DNA of 64,000 bases. Origin: Bacteroidales bacterium (GTDB taxonomy: Bacteria > Bacteroidota > Bacteroidia > Bacteroidales > UBA932). The number at the start of each line of letters is the position of its first letter. Position 1 is the stretch's first letter. The stretch lies in contig JAEETP010000005.1 in NCBI GenBank assembly GCA_016290415.1, forward strand, positions 1-64,000. The letters are read 5' to 3'. Below, in pieces: positions 53,147 to 62,000 of this stretch. Under the pieces are notes generated by a model, which did not search any database, was not told the DNA's origin, and saw nothing but the letters and a program-made list of their open reading frames with translations. Made by a program: the position numbers and the translations under genes.

Positions 53147-54673
53147 ATGAGCAAAGTAAGAGTCCGTTTTGCCCCCAGCCCCACAGGAGCCCTCCATATC
53201 GGAGGCGTCCGCACCGCGTTGTACAACTATCTGTTTGCCCGTCACAACGGCGGCGAGTTCATCCTCCGTATCGAGGATACCGACAGCCAGCGTTTCGTGC
53301 CCGGCGCGGAGGAGTATATCATCGAGTCTCTCAAGTGGTGCGGCATTACCGTAGACGAAGGTGTCGGCGTAGGTGGTCCTCACGCCCCTTACCGCCAGAG
53401 CGAACGTCGCGACATCTACCTCAAGTATGCCCTTCAGCTGGTAGAGAGCGGCAACGCCTATTATGCGTTTGATTCTGCCGAAGAACTCAATGCACTCCGC
53501 ACCGCCTGCGAGAGCAAGGGCGAGACTTTCTCTTATGATGCCAGGACCCGCGGCGGTCTCAAGAACTCCCTCTCGCTGCCTGCAGAAGAGGTTAAACGCC
53601 GCATCGACGCCGGCGAGCAGTGGGTTATCCGCTTCAAGATGCCGGAAAACGAAAATGTGGAGATGGACGATATAATCCGCGGCCACATCACCATAAACAC
53701 TTCTACTCTGGACGACAAGGTGCTCTACAAGTCTGCCGATGCGCTGCCTACATACCATTTGGCAAATATAGTGGACGACCATCTGATGGAGATAAGCCAC
53801 GTAATCCGCGGCGAGGAGTGGCTGCCGTCGCTGCCGCTGCACTTCCTGCTGTACCGCGCGTTTGGATGGACTGATAGCCAGCCGCTGTTCGCCCATCTGC
53901 CGCTGCTGCTCAAGCCGCAGGGCCAGGGCAAACTGAGCAAGCGTGACGGTGACAAATTCGGATTCCCCGTGTTCCCGCTGGAGTGGCACGCTCCCGACGG
54001 CGAGGTGTCTATGGGATACCGTGAGAGCGGTTATCTGCCCCAGGCTTTCGTGAATATGCTGGCGCTGCTGGGCTGGAACCCCGGTACCGAGCAGGAAATA
54101 TTCTCTATGGAAGAGCTTTGCGAGCAGTTCTCGCTGGACAAGGTGAGCAAGAGCGGCGCCCGTTTCAATGCAGAGAAGGCAAAGTGGTTCAACGCGCAGT
54201 ATATGCGCGCCTCCAGCGACGAATTCCTCGCCGGCCTGCTGTTGCCTCAACTCAAAGAGGTCGGCATCGATACCACCGCCGGCCGTGCAGCCGATGCAGT
54301 TGCAATCATCAAGGAACGAGCTACATTCCCCAAGGATCTGCTGGATTTGACTCTATACATGTTCAGAGCACCCGAGTCTTACGACGAGAAGAGCGTGAAC
54401 AAATTCTGGAAAGAGGAGAATGTAGCCTATATGCGTGAACTGCGCAGCATTATTGCCGACCTGGAGGTCTTCGAAAAAGAGAGCGCAGAGCATATCGTCC
54501 GCGAATGGATAGAGGCCGGACAGCTGCCTATGGGCAAGATAATGAACTGCCTGCGCATCGCCATTATGGGAATAGGGCAGGGACCCGACATCTTCTCTAT
54601 CTGTGAGTTTATCGGCAAGGATGAAGCATTGCGCCGCGTAGACGCTGCGCTCGCTGTTCTGCCGGTAGCTTAA
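53147..54673 (+). CDS. gltX: Glutamate--tRNA ligase
   Basis: Class I synthetase of 508 residues that charges tRNA-Glu. It shows [20 protein letters not shown] (HIGH-type motif HIGG), the catalytic-domain segment [15 protein letters not shown], and the KMSKS-type motif KLSKRDGDK, then a helical anticodon-binding domain. The length is normal for a discriminating enzyme. A hairpin with a T-run separates it from the tRNA-Glu gene just upstream. Its stop overlaps that of the convergent LytTR gene by 4 bp. Confidence 0.96.
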   Translation: MSKVRVRFAPSPTGALHIGGVRTALYNYLFARHNGGEFILRIEDTDSQRFVPGAEEYIIESLKWCGITVDEGVGVGGPHAPYRQSERRDIYLKYALQLVESGNAYYAFDSAEELNALRTACESKGETFSYDARTRGGLKNSLSLPAEEVKRRIDAGEQWVIRFKMPENENVEMDDIIRGHITINTSTLDDKVLYKSADALPTYHLANIVDDHLMEISHVIRGEEWLPSLPLHFLLYRAFGWTDSQPLFAHLPLLLKPQGQGKLSKRDGDKFGFPVFPLEWHAPDGEVSMGYRESGYLPQAFVNMLALLGWNPGTEQEIFSMEELCEQFSLDKVSKSGARFNAEKAKWFNAQYMRASSDEFLAGLLLPQLKEVGIDTTAGRAADAVAIIKERATFPKDLLDLTLYMFRAPESYDEKSVNKFWKEENVAYMRELRSIIADLEVFEKESAEHIVREWIEAGQLPMGKIMNCLRIAIMGIGQGPDIFSICEFIGKDEALRRVDAALAVLPVA

Positions 54674-55491
54674 AGGGTCTGAACCAGATCTTCGTAATAC
54701 CTTTTGCTTACAGGAATCAGTGTGTCGTCGCCAGTATCAAGCTCGGCGACGATTACATTTTCCTTGTCCTTGCGGAGCGCTTTGACATGCCCCGGATGGA
54801 TAAAGTATGAGCGGTGGCAGCGGATAATGCCGTTCTCCTGGCATACATCCTCTATGCTCTTCATGGAGCAGCGCATATCGTAGGTCTTGCGCTTGTCGCC
54901 CTCGTTGTAATGGATGGTGACATAGTTTTCGTCGGCCTTGATAAAGAGCACGTTCTCTGTATTGACCACGAACTTGAGTACATGGCGGTTGTCGTAGAAA
55001 TGCAGCTTGTTGTCTGTTACCGACGCCACATTGGCCTTCTTGGCTGCCGCCAGGTTCAGCGCCAGGTCAAGCACGATGTAGGGGAACATAAGCACCAGGA
55101 ACAGATAGGCGGTGGTGTATACCAGTATCTCCAGATACTGAAGGTCGAATTTGCCGATGAGGGTTACATACAGCGCAACGAAAAAGGCACATACCACGAT
55201 TTCTCCCGCACACCACACCCGGTACCAGTTCATTGACAGATGCTTTATTACACGGGTGAAATAGAGTATCATCCTGGATGAAAGCAGTACCAGCAGGATG
55301 ATGCACATGATCATCGCGATGTTGAAGGAATAGGATGCACGAGGCGCATCCAGAATCGTATCCGTATCGAAAGGCTTGTAGAGTGCCGCGAAAACCAGAA
55401 AGAAAAAGGGCACGATGCCGAAATACAGCGCCTGGGCCACGAATTTCTTGAACGTTTCCGGGAGTGGTCTGGATATATTTGTAGACTGCAT
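54670..55491 (-). CDS. Membrane-anchored LytTR DNA-binding regulator
   Basis: This 273-residue protein has four predicted membrane helices (about 22-42, 55-80, 90-115, 120-145) and a C-terminal LytTR domain (about 165-270). The latter contains [31 protein letters not shown] and [12 protein letters not shown], as in LytTR DNA-binding modules. There is no receiver domain, so signals probably come through the membrane part. It lies just downstream of the fimbrial operon with its own promoter, making it a candidate regulator of that operon. Confidence 0.88.
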   Translation of the reverse strand: MQSTNISRPLPETFKKFVAQALYFGIVPFFFLVFAALYKPFDTDTILDAPRASYSFNIAMIMCIILLVLLSSRMILYFTRVIKHLSMNWYRVWCAGEIVVCAFFVALYVTLIGKFDLQYLEILVYTTAYLFLVLMFPYIVLDLALNLAAAKKANVASVTDNKLHFYDNRHVLKFVVNTENVLFIKADENYVTIHYNEGDKRKTYDMRCSMKSIEDVCQENGIIRCHRSYFIHPGHVKALRKDKENVIVAELDTGDDTLIPVSKRYYEDLVQTL

Positions 55492-55508
55492 TATTCGCTT
55501 TGTTTCGC

Positions 55509-55540
55509 TGCAAAACTACAATATTCGCACCACTAAAACA
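55509..55540 (-). promoter_or_regulatory. Promoter of the LytTR regulator gene
   Basis: On the minus strand TTTG (55537-55540), a 20-bp spacer and TAGTTTTG (55509-55516). The -33 box abuts the terminator hairpin of the fimbrial operon. Confidence 0.6.
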
Positions 55541-55541
55541 A

Positions 55542-55572
55542 ATGGGCCGCCACCCCGAGAGGAGATGACGGC
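55542..55572 (-). terminator. Probable terminator of the fimbrial operon
   Basis: Reading leftward, GGGCCG and CGGCCC pair around a ~19-base loop and are followed by ATTTGTTTT. It lies 28 bp after the fimbrillin stop. Confidence 0.6.
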
Positions 55573-55599
55573 CCTGCCATGAGAGAGGAGAAATAGAGA

Positions 55600-56655
55600 T
55601 TAGAAGGTAATGGTCTGTTCTTCTACCTCTATGAAGTCGACAACGTGCAAAATGAAATGGAGATCGCTCACCTCAATATCTTCATCATCTTCCAGATCAT
55701 CATCGCCATGGTCGTCAGGATCGGTAGGGTCGGGATGGTTGCCGTCGTCGGGGATGCCGGCGCGGGTAATGACTATTTCGTATTCATATGAGTGGTTGCG
55801 TTTCACGCCATAGTGTTCGTCACCGCTTACAAAGGCGTCCTCGGTCCAGGTGGCGCCGTTGTTTACCGGCAGTGACCAGTAATAGCGCTGCCCGTCAATC
55901 TTGCCGGTGATGCAGAGGCGGATTGCACCGCTGCCGGTGGTCAGTGCCTCTGTGGGGCGCGGATAGCAGAAGAATTGATGCATGTTTTCCAGCTGTCCGT
56001 CGTTCATTGTACCGACATAGTCATATACCTCGAACGTATTCTGCTTGCTGCTGAAAAGGCCGGACGAAAACGAAGTTCCTGTCACACCAGCATATGTCTC
56101 GGTAGTGGGGAAATTCTTGAGGTACATGGCGACATCGGTGACAGATTTCCCTTCGAGTGCGCCGGTGAACTGGAATTTCAGTGTTTTTACAACGACTTTG
56201 CTGACCAGACGAACGACGTTGACAGTAACGTATGTGGTGTTTTCGTCAATTGTGACCGTATTTTCGCCAACCATTACCATATCGTCTAGTGCTTCTGATG
56301 AGAGCTGAGAAACCAGCGCCATTATTGCAGACGGGGTGTTGAGACTTCCAAATGAGAACTCATCATTCGGATTGACCACGGCGATAAAGCGTCGGCTTCC
56401 GGGAGTTACTTTGATGGTGCCGGACGTGGACGTTGCATAGGTTGATCCATCGAGGCGATTTCCGTCAAAGGCAAATACATATACCGTGCGGACGGCATCT
56501 TCGAAAACGCCGGTTGTCGCCTTGGTTGCATCGCCCAGCGAGAAATTTACCACTACTTCATTTTCGGCCCCGGTGGACATCTGTCCATCTGTCTTGCCGC
56601 ACGATACCGCGCCCAGGCCCAATGCAAGAGTCATTAAGAAAAGGATTCTTTTCAT
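55600..56655 (-). CDS. Fimbrillin-like lipoprotein (type V pilus subunit)
   Basis: This 351-residue lipoprotein (LGAVSC, Cys19) fits the FimA/Mfa1 group: after the lipobox comes a beta-sandwich N-terminal domain with a strand/cleavage region near GDATKATTG, then a second beta domain. The C-terminus (LHFILHVVDFIEVEEQTITF) resembles the final donor strand that completes the next subunit. Between the core and this strand lies a highly acidic stretch (about 302-331; 16 Asp/Glu in 30). In type V pili subunits are secreted as lipoproteins and assembled after protease cleavage. It is the last gene of the fimbrial operon. Confidence 0.8.
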   Translation of the reverse strand: MKRILFLMTLALGLGAVSCGKTDGQMSTGAENEVVVNFSLGDATKATTGVFEDAVRTVYVFAFDGNRLDGSTYATSTSGTIKVTPGSRRFIAVVNPNDEFSFGSLNTPSAIMALVSQLSSEALDDMVMVGENTVTIDENTTYVTVNVVRLVSKVVVKTLKFQFTGALEGKSVTDVAMYLKNFPTTETYAGVTGTSFSSGLFSSKQNTFEVYDYVGTMNDGQLENMHQFFCYPRPTEALTTGSGAIRLCITGKIDGQRYYWSLPVNNGATWTEDAFVSGDEHYGVKRNHSYEYEIVITRAGIPDDGNHPDPTDPDDHGDDDLEDDEDIEVSDLHFILHVVDFIEVEEQTITF

Positions 56656-56686
56656 TGTCTTGATGTTTTGGTGTTAGTAATAAGGT

Positions 56687-58840
56687 TTATAAAGGATCGT
56701 AATAGATGTATTTGTTTTCGTCGTAGCAAAAGCCGTCGAGCAGCAGGTTGCCCTCGTTGTCGTAATTGAATTCGTATTCCCGGTCATCCTGCATCTGGAC
56801 GTTCAAAACGGTCTTATACCATCTGTATGTGAAGAATCCCTGTACAAGTTCTCCGGTGTTCTGATCATAGGAGGCCGGAAAGAAATATCTTCCTATAAGC
56901 TCGCTGCTCTCCCAGCTCTTGACCATGGTGACGGTAACGATTATATTGTCGGGCTGATCCTGTCCGCCGGGATCGATGGAGTCCCGCACCATAGTGTTTA
57001 TATGGACGTTGTAGAATCGTCTCCTGTACTCGAATACGGTGCTCATATGGGTAATCGACTTGGAGAAAGGATGCCGGAAGCTGTCTATGAGACTGCCCGT
57101 GAGGGTGAAATAGAAGTCTCCGTTAAGTGTGCAACCTCCCTTGAGCCTGTATCCGAGCGGGTCCTGCTCAAGATAATTGCTGTTGCAGGTGAATGTGAGC
57201 CACTGGGAAAGATCCGCTGCCTGGTCCCGATAACATTGTATGTTCGTTATTACATACGGCCGGTCGGTGTCATCGCCATATTTCTTGTCGATCTGCGTCC
57301 TTAAAGTCGCGGTGAAGAAATCGTCGGCAGCAACAACCACTCCTTCCGAGGCGAATGAGACCATATGGCCGTTTTCCCTGTAGCTGAGCAGAAAGTCAAG
57401 GTCTATCGTCATATCGGGGGCGCAGAGCCAACCTTCAGAGATAACCCACTCGTTGTCGTTGTCGATGGTTGCCAGCGCGTCTTCTCCCGTGAGGATGCGT
57501 GTGGTGCCGTCTGCATAATATACCGTCACCTTGAAATCGTAGGTTTCGCTGCCGGCCCCAAGCATCCAGCCATCCTCTTTGAGATAGTTGGGCTCTATCC
57601 TGACGGGGACGGAAGGTTCCTGTACTCTGATCGTGCTGGTTCCAAACACGCCGCTGCCGTCGGTAACGGTGGCCTTTATCACGGTCGTTCCGATGGCGTG
57701 AGGCGTAACCACGCCGTTCTGGTCCACTGTCGCTACGGCGGGATTGCCGCTGCTCCAGATTACTTCCTGGCTGGCGGTAGCGGGTAGTACTGTGGCCGAG
57801 AGAGTCACTGTGCCTGCTACGGAAGGGAAAGAGTATGCCGGAGGGTCTACTATCACCGCCGTTGCATATGGTTCTATGTCGCTGTCAACCCGCCAGCTCT
57901 CTTCGTCCACGCCGTCGTCGTAGAGTTTGAGGACTATATGATAATGGTGGTTGCGTACCACGCTGAAGTCGGTTTCGGTGTCTCCTCCCAGATAGAAACG
58001 GTATGTAAAGTCGCCACGCCTCGGATTTGATGAGGCGGTGTCGTTATAGTATCCCTCCAACTCTATGTAGCTGCACAATTGTTCGTACTCACTCCCATCA
58101 GCGAAATATTTGGACCGGCAGGAATCGTTGCTGGGCAGCAGCACTCCCTGGCAATTTTCGAACATATAGAAGCCGATTTCGGAGCCGCTGTTGAAAGTAG
58201 AAAGTTCCATCGTATCCGCACTGTCGCCGGTGGAAGAAAAATCGCCAGGATTGCCGGAACCGCTGCTGGAGAATAGGCCTACGCTACATGGCGCATTCCT
58301 GACCGTAACTGAGTGGATGCTGATTTCGGAATTCTGAAGGCCGCTGTCGTCTATACTTATGGATACCAGCGCTACGCAGCGCGTCAGGTCGATGTGAATG
58401 CACATTCCGTCTGTGATGTTGATAAGGCCGGTATGGCCTGTCATGGGCACAGCGCCTTCGGCATCAACAATGTCGCTGTAGGAATCGACGGAATATTGAT
58501 ACCCTTCCAGATAGGATTCGTTTGTGAACAGCGGATTGCCGGTGATGTCGCCTATGTTGCATACACAGTAGAATTTGTATGTGCTGCCGGCAGTGCAATC
58601 GAGCTGCATCCAACCGACGCCGCCGGTAGCGCTGTATGCGCAGGTGGCAAGATGCCCGGCAGTATCGTAGACCAGGATATTGCAGTTTGAGATATAATCG
58701 TCTGCCACGGCGAGCGATTTTACCGCCACGGAGTCGAATTCAAAATAGACCGTGGACATGTCGTTCTCGCTTACGGCCGGCGCGGGAATGCACGATGCCA
58801 TGAGGCAGGCTGCGCACAATATGTAAAACAATTTCTTCAT
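56687..58840 (-). CDS. Large fimbrial accessory/tip lipoprotein with Ig-like domain
   Basis: This 717-residue lipoprotein (CLMASC, Cys17) has an N-terminal fimbrillin-like region (about 25-330, with several cysteines; DUF4906-like near 230-330), a bacterial Ig-like (Big_2) domain (about 333-408; WSSGNPAVATVDQNGVV, GTTVIKATV) and an unrecognised C-terminal domain of ~300 residues. Size and position fit a tip or accessory subunit of a type V pilus. The Ig-like domain probably spaces a distal adhesive domain from the fibre. The assignment to tip rather than shaft is inferred. Confidence 0.65.
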   Translation of the reverse strand: MKKLFYILCAACLMASCIPAPAVSENDMSTVYFEFDSVAVKSLAVADDYISNCNILVYDTAGHLATCAYSATGGVGWMQLDCTAGSTYKFYCVCNIGDITGNPLFTNESYLEGYQYSVDSYSDIVDAEGAVPMTGHTGLINITDGMCIHIDLTRCVALVSISIDDSGLQNSEISIHSVTVRNAPCSVGLFSSSGSGNPGDFSSTGDSADTMELSTFNSGSEIGFYMFENCQGVLLPSNDSCRSKYFADGSEYEQLCSYIELEGYYNDTASSNPRRGDFTYRFYLGGDTETDFSVVRNHHYHIVLKLYDDGVDEESWRVDSDIEPYATAVIVDPPAYSFPSVAGTVTLSATVLPATASQEVIWSSGNPAVATVDQNGVVTPHAIGTTVIKATVTDGSGVFGTSTIRVQEPSVPVRIEPNYLKEDGWMLGAGSETYDFKVTVYYADGTTRILTGEDALATIDNDNEWVISEGWLCAPDMTIDLDFLLSYRENGHMVSFASEGVVVAADDFFTATLRTQIDKKYGDDTDRPYVITNIQCYRDQAADLSQWLTFTCNSNYLEQDPLGYRLKGGCTLNGDFYFTLTGSLIDSFRHPFSKSITHMSTVFEYRRRFYNVHINTMVRDSIDPGGQDQPDNIIVTVTMVKSWESSELIGRYFFPASYDQNTGELVQGFFTYRWYKTVLNVQMQDDREYEFNYDNEGNLLLDGFCYDENKYIYYDPL

Positions 58841-58844
58841 GGGA

Positions 58845-59666
58845 TTAGTATGTAATCGTATATATTCCGTGTCTTGTCCAGTTGGACACCGTTATGCTGA
58901 AGAGTATGTCGGCGGCGCCGATCGTAAGGTCAATCACTATCGGCTTCTGGTTTGTGGCGGAGATGTCCTCGCCCATTTCGGCCAGTATCTTTCCGACGGG
59001 ATAGGTCGTTTCCACAGCATTGCCGTCCTTTACGAAATGGAGATTCAAAACGACATCGGTGGCGCTTGCCTGTGTCAGCATCAAAGTCTTGTACATATAG
59101 TATGAGTCACCATTGCCGGGTGATTTCACCATCTGCGGGACAAGGACACCCCGGGCGCCTGTGGCGGCACCGTTGTACATCAGGCAGCCGCTGATATTAT
59201 CGAACTCAGGCCTTACGTCGGACAGGCCGTTCAGCATCCCCCTGATTATTACTGTGACTGGAATGTGCTGCCGCTCCGAGAGAACCCTGACGAAAGCATC
59301 TTCGCATTTGGTTGAGATGGGTTTATAGTAGCTCCATAGACTGTCAGCCGGGTTTGCAGACGTTATAATGCGGTCTACATCGTTCAGTATCGATCTGTCC
59401 AGATTGCCCCAGGCGGAAAAGTCGAATTCACTCTTGTCGACTTTCATAATCAGTGTGTCACCGATATACTTTTTTTCGACGGCAATCCAATGCGCGTCTC
59501 CTGTGAATCTGTCGGCCAGCATCAGATCCATCTTGTGCACATAGTGGCTGTCCACACGGCTCAGGTCCACGTGCAGGTAGCACGGGCACTTATCGCGATT
59601 CTCCTTGATGCACGAGGAGAGCGCTGCGCACGCGACGGCAATCATTATCATGGTTTTCAGTTTCAT
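58845..59666 (-). CDS. FimB/Mfa2-like fimbrial anchor lipoprotein
   Basis: The ATG at 59666 opens a lipoprotein signal (AACAALSSC region); a longer opening to 59849 overlaps the upstream gene and is rejected. The 273-residue protein begins with CPCYLHVDLSRVDSHY and has the beta-sandwich pattern of FimB/Mfa2-type anchors, which cap and tether the pilus to the outer membrane. It starts 1 bp after the DUF3575 gene and precedes the tip gene by 4 bp, so it is co-transcribed. Confidence 0.8.
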   Translation of the reverse strand: MKLKTMIMIAVACAALSSCIKENRDKCPCYLHVDLSRVDSHYVHKMDLMLADRFTGDAHWIAVEKKYIGDTLIMKVDKSEFDFSAWGNLDRSILNDVDRIITSANPADSLWSYYKPISTKCEDAFVRVLSERQHIPVTVIIRGMLNGLSDVRPEFDNISGCLMYNGAATGARGVLVPQMVKSPGNGDSYYMYKTLMLTQASATDVVLNLHFVKDGNAVETTYPVGKILAEMGEDISATNQKPIVIDLTIGAADILFSITVSNWTRHGIYTITY

Positions 59667-59667
59667 T

Positions 59668-60243
59668 TCAGAACAGATAGTTGATAGATACTGACAAGTC
59701 TGGCAGAAGAGCCGGACCGCGCTTGTGATCTGATATCCGGCCGCACACCGGCCCCATATAGTATGTAGTGTCGTGAAGGGCGGCCAGAATCCCGGCACCG
59801 ACAGTAAGGCGCCAACGTTTGCCCAGCTCCTTGCACCATCCGGCGGCAAGGCCCGTCGCTATAGCCTGGCCATCGAAGCAGCCGCTGTCTAAGACATTGG
59901 CCACGCTGTAGACAGATGCCATGGCTTTGCCTTCGAAATACCAGCCAACGAATGGTGTGTCAACCCAGTACCTGACGCCGAGCACAGGTGTCGCCTGTCG
60001 CAACTGTGTCTGGCTGGCTGTTCCGCGCATATAGGTAAATGGGTTGTAATGCATGCCGGCCAATATGCCCCAATGCTGTCCGGTGCAGATTTCTAAGGTG
60101 ACGTTGATGCATCCCAGCATAGCCCATTGGATTGCATCCGTGCCCAGCGCCCATCTGTAAGTGGAGTCGACCTTTTCGCCCGCCTGCACAGGCACTGCAC
60201 AGAGCAGAAGAAGCGTCGTTGCCAATAATAACTTTGTCTTCAT
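59668..60243 (-). CDS. DUF3575 outer-membrane protein, first gene of the fimbrial operon
   Basis: This 191-residue exported protein (signal MKTKLLLATTLLLLCAVPVQAG) is a small predicted beta-barrel. WALGTDAIQWAMLGCINVTLEI and the C-terminal LSVSINYLF ending in phenylalanine fit DUF3575. Genes of this family commonly head Bacteroidales fimbrial clusters. Its role may be in pilus export or assembly; this is inferred from context. The start codon overlaps one of the TTTCCGTTT boxes described upstream. Confidence 0.78.
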   Translation of the reverse strand: MKTKLLLATTLLLLCAVPVQAGEKVDSTYRWALGTDAIQWAMLGCINVTLEICTGQHWGILAGMHYNPFTYMRGTASQTQLRQATPVLGVRYWVDTPFVGWYFEGKAMASVYSVANVLDSGCFDGQAIATGLAAGWCKELGKRWRLTVGAGILAALHDTTYYMGPVCGRISDHKRGPALLPDLSVSINYLF

Positions 60244-60332
60244 TTCCGTTTGTTTTGACGATGGCAAAATTATGGGTGCATCAACCCTCAAAACGGAAAG
60301 TTTCCAGATTTGTGGTGAACCATTTCCGTTTG
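60241..60332 (-). promoter_or_regulatory. Promoter region of the fimbrial operon with repeated TTTCCGTTT boxes
   Basis: A minus-strand -7 box TAATTTTG lies at 60265-60272, with a TTTG at 60289-60292. The sequence TTTCCGTTT occurs at 60243-60251 and 60323-60331 on the plus strand, and its inverse AAACGGAAA at 60291-60299. The middle box overlaps the -33 region and the first overlaps the start codon. This pattern fits a regulator-binding region; LytTR sites often have a GTT core. Confidence 0.5.
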
Positions 60333-60341
60333 CAAAAACGA

Positions 60342-60358
60342 ATTGCTATTTTCGCAAT
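60342..60358 (+). promoter_or_regulatory. -7 box within an inverted repeat upstream of the CobW-family gene
   Basis: ATTGC (60342-60346), TATTTTC and GCAAT (60354-60358). The -7-like box TATTTTCG (60347-60354) lies inside this 5-bp inverted repeat, suggesting an operator. A second box TAATTTTG at 60364-60371 would leave almost no leader. Confidence 0.4.
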
Positions 60359-60378
60359 CGCTATAATTTTGAAAACGT

Positions 60379-61527
60379 ATGAAACAAACTCCGATACTTC
60401 TTTTGACAGGTTATCTGGGCAGCGGCAAAACGACCCTGGTAAACCGCATCCTCGCCAACCGCAAGGGAATCCGCTTTGCCGTAATTGTAAATGACATCGG
60501 CGAGGTCAATATCGATGCCGACCTGATTGCTAAAGGAGGCATTGTCGGCAGCAAGGATGACAGCCTGGTGGCGCTTCAGAACGGCTGCATCTGCTGCACC
60601 TTGAAGATGGACCTGGTGGAACAGATTGCCGGCCTTGTAGAGCAGCAGACCTTCGATTATATTGTGATTGAGGCCAGCGGCATCTGCGAACCGGCGCCGA
60701 TAGCCCAGACTATATGTTCCATTCCATCGCTCGGACCACAGTTCAACCGCGGCGGAACCTGCTACCTGGACAGCATTGTCTCCGTGGTAGACGCCCTCCG
60801 TCTCAAGGATGAATTCGACTGCGGCGGTGCCTTGCAGCGTCCCGGAATCGAGGAGGACGACATAGAAAACCTGCTGATACAGCAGATTGAATTCTGCAAC
60901 GTTATCCTGCTCAACAAGGCTTCAGAATTGACTCCCACAGAGCTTGGTCGTGTAAAGGCAATTGTACGCGCAATTCAGCCATCTGCAGAGATTTTGGAGT
61001 GCGACTATGCCGACGTAGACCTGGACAAGTTGCTGTACACCCGCTGTTTTGATTTTGAGAAGGCGGCTACTTCTGCCGCATGGGTGCGGGAACTGGAAGG
61101 AGACGGACACGACCACGATCACGAACTGGAAAACGAGGAGGAGGGGGAGAGCGAAGAGTATGGTATCGGCACCTTTGTCTACTACCGCCGTCTCCCGTTC
61201 GATATGAACCGCTTTGACTATTTCATCAACAGGAACTTTACTTCCAATATAATCAGGGCAAAAGGCATCTGTTGGTTTGCAGATGACAACGACATGAGCT
61301 ATTTGTTCGAAAGTGCCGGACGGGAGAAGAAGCTCTCCGAAGTCGGATACTGGTACGCCACCGCTCCAGAAGAAGACCTGAAGCGGATAGCTGAGCAGGA
61401 TCCGAATTTTCTGAGGGATTGGGATGAAAAAGTAGGCGACCGGATGCAGAAAATTGTCTTTATCGGCCAGAACCTGGACAAAGAAAAAATTGCAAAAGAT
61501 TTAGACTTCTGTCTTGTTGTTAAATAA
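60379..61527 (+). CDS. CobW/COG0523-family GTP-binding metallochaperone
   Basis: This 382-residue cytosolic GTPase has Walker A GYLGSGKTTL (11-20), the metal-binding CxCC motif GCICC (69-73), the NKAS base-recognition motif and a CobW C-terminal domain. A histidine- and glutamate-rich loop (near 238-258; HDHDHELENEEE) probably binds metal. Members of this family deliver zinc or other metals to enzymes, often under metal limitation. No cobalamin genes are nearby, so a zinc chaperone (YeiR/ZNG-like) is more likely than CobW itself. Confidence 0.88.
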   Translation: MKQTPILLLTGYLGSGKTTLVNRILANRKGIRFAVIVNDIGEVNIDADLIAKGGIVGSKDDSLVALQNGCICCTLKMDLVEQIAGLVEQQTFDYIVIEASGICEPAPIAQTICSIPSLGPQFNRGGTCYLDSIVSVVDALRLKDEFDCGGALQRPGIEEDDIENLLIQQIEFCNVILLNKASELTPTELGRVKAIVRAIQPSAEILECDYADVDLDKLLYTRCFDFEKAATSAAWVRELEGDGHDHDHELENEEEGESEEYGIGTFVYYRRLPFDMNRFDYFINRNFTSNIIRAKGICWFADDNDMSYLFESAGREKKLSEVGYWYATAPEEDLKRIAEQDPNFLRDWDEKVGDRMQKIVFIGQNLDKEKIAKDLDFCLVVK

Positions 61528-61547
61528 TTTTTTCTTTTTTAATTTTG
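61517..61547 (+). promoter_or_regulatory. Promoter of the YegP-like gene
   Basis: TTG (61517-61519), a 20-bp spacer and TAATTTTG (61540-61547), close to the Bacteroidota consensus. It overlaps the end of the CobW-family gene, so the YegP-like gene has its own start. Confidence 0.6.
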
Positions 61548-61589
61548 TAACAAACTGGATTTAATTCAATAACTTAATAAATCGACACA

Positions 61590-61922
61590 ATGGGTAAATT
61601 TGAAATTACACTCCGTAAAAACGGAGATCCGCAGTTTGTTCTGAAGGCTGCCAACGGCCGCGTCATCCTCGCAAGCCAGGGCTATAAATCAAAGAAATCT
61701 TGCCTTGAGGGCATTGACTCCGTTAAGAAGAACGGTCCCCAGGACGATCGTTTCGAGCGCCTTACCGCAAAGAACGGTCAGCCTTACTTCAATCTGAAGG
61801 CTTCCAACGGTCAGGTAATCGGCACCAGCGAGATGTATTCCAGCGCAACTGCAATGGAGAAGGGCATCGCTTCCGTTAAGAAGAATGCTGCTGACGCAGA
61901 GGTTGTTGATCTCTCCCTGTAG
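61590..61922 (+). CDS. YegP-family protein (two DUF1508 repeats)
   Basis: This 110-residue cytosolic protein is built of two ~48-residue repeats: FEITLRKNGDPQFVLKAANG ... SVKKNG and FERLTAKNGQPYFNLKASNG ... SVKKNA. This is the YegP/DUF1508 fold. Function unknown; these proteins are small, abundant and often stress-linked. It has its own promoter and a strong terminator. Confidence 0.9.
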   Translation: MGKFEITLRKNGDPQFVLKAANGRVILASQGYKSKKSCLEGIDSVKKNGPQDDRFERLTAKNGQPYFNLKASNGQVIGTSEMYSSATAMEKGIASVKKNAADAEVVDLSL

Positions 61923-61944
61923 CATCTGCGGATTCTCCGCAAAT

Positions 61945-61980
61945 AAAATAAGGCGTGTGAAATCTCACACGCCTTATTTT
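61945..61980. terminator. Bidirectional terminator between the YegP-like and metallopeptidase genes
   Basis: AAAATAAGGCGTGTGA (61945-61960), loop AATC and TCACACGCCTTATTTT (61965-61980): a perfect 16-bp stem with A- and T-tracts on either side. Confidence 0.93.
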
Positions 61981-62000
61981 ATTACACATCACTCGTACTC

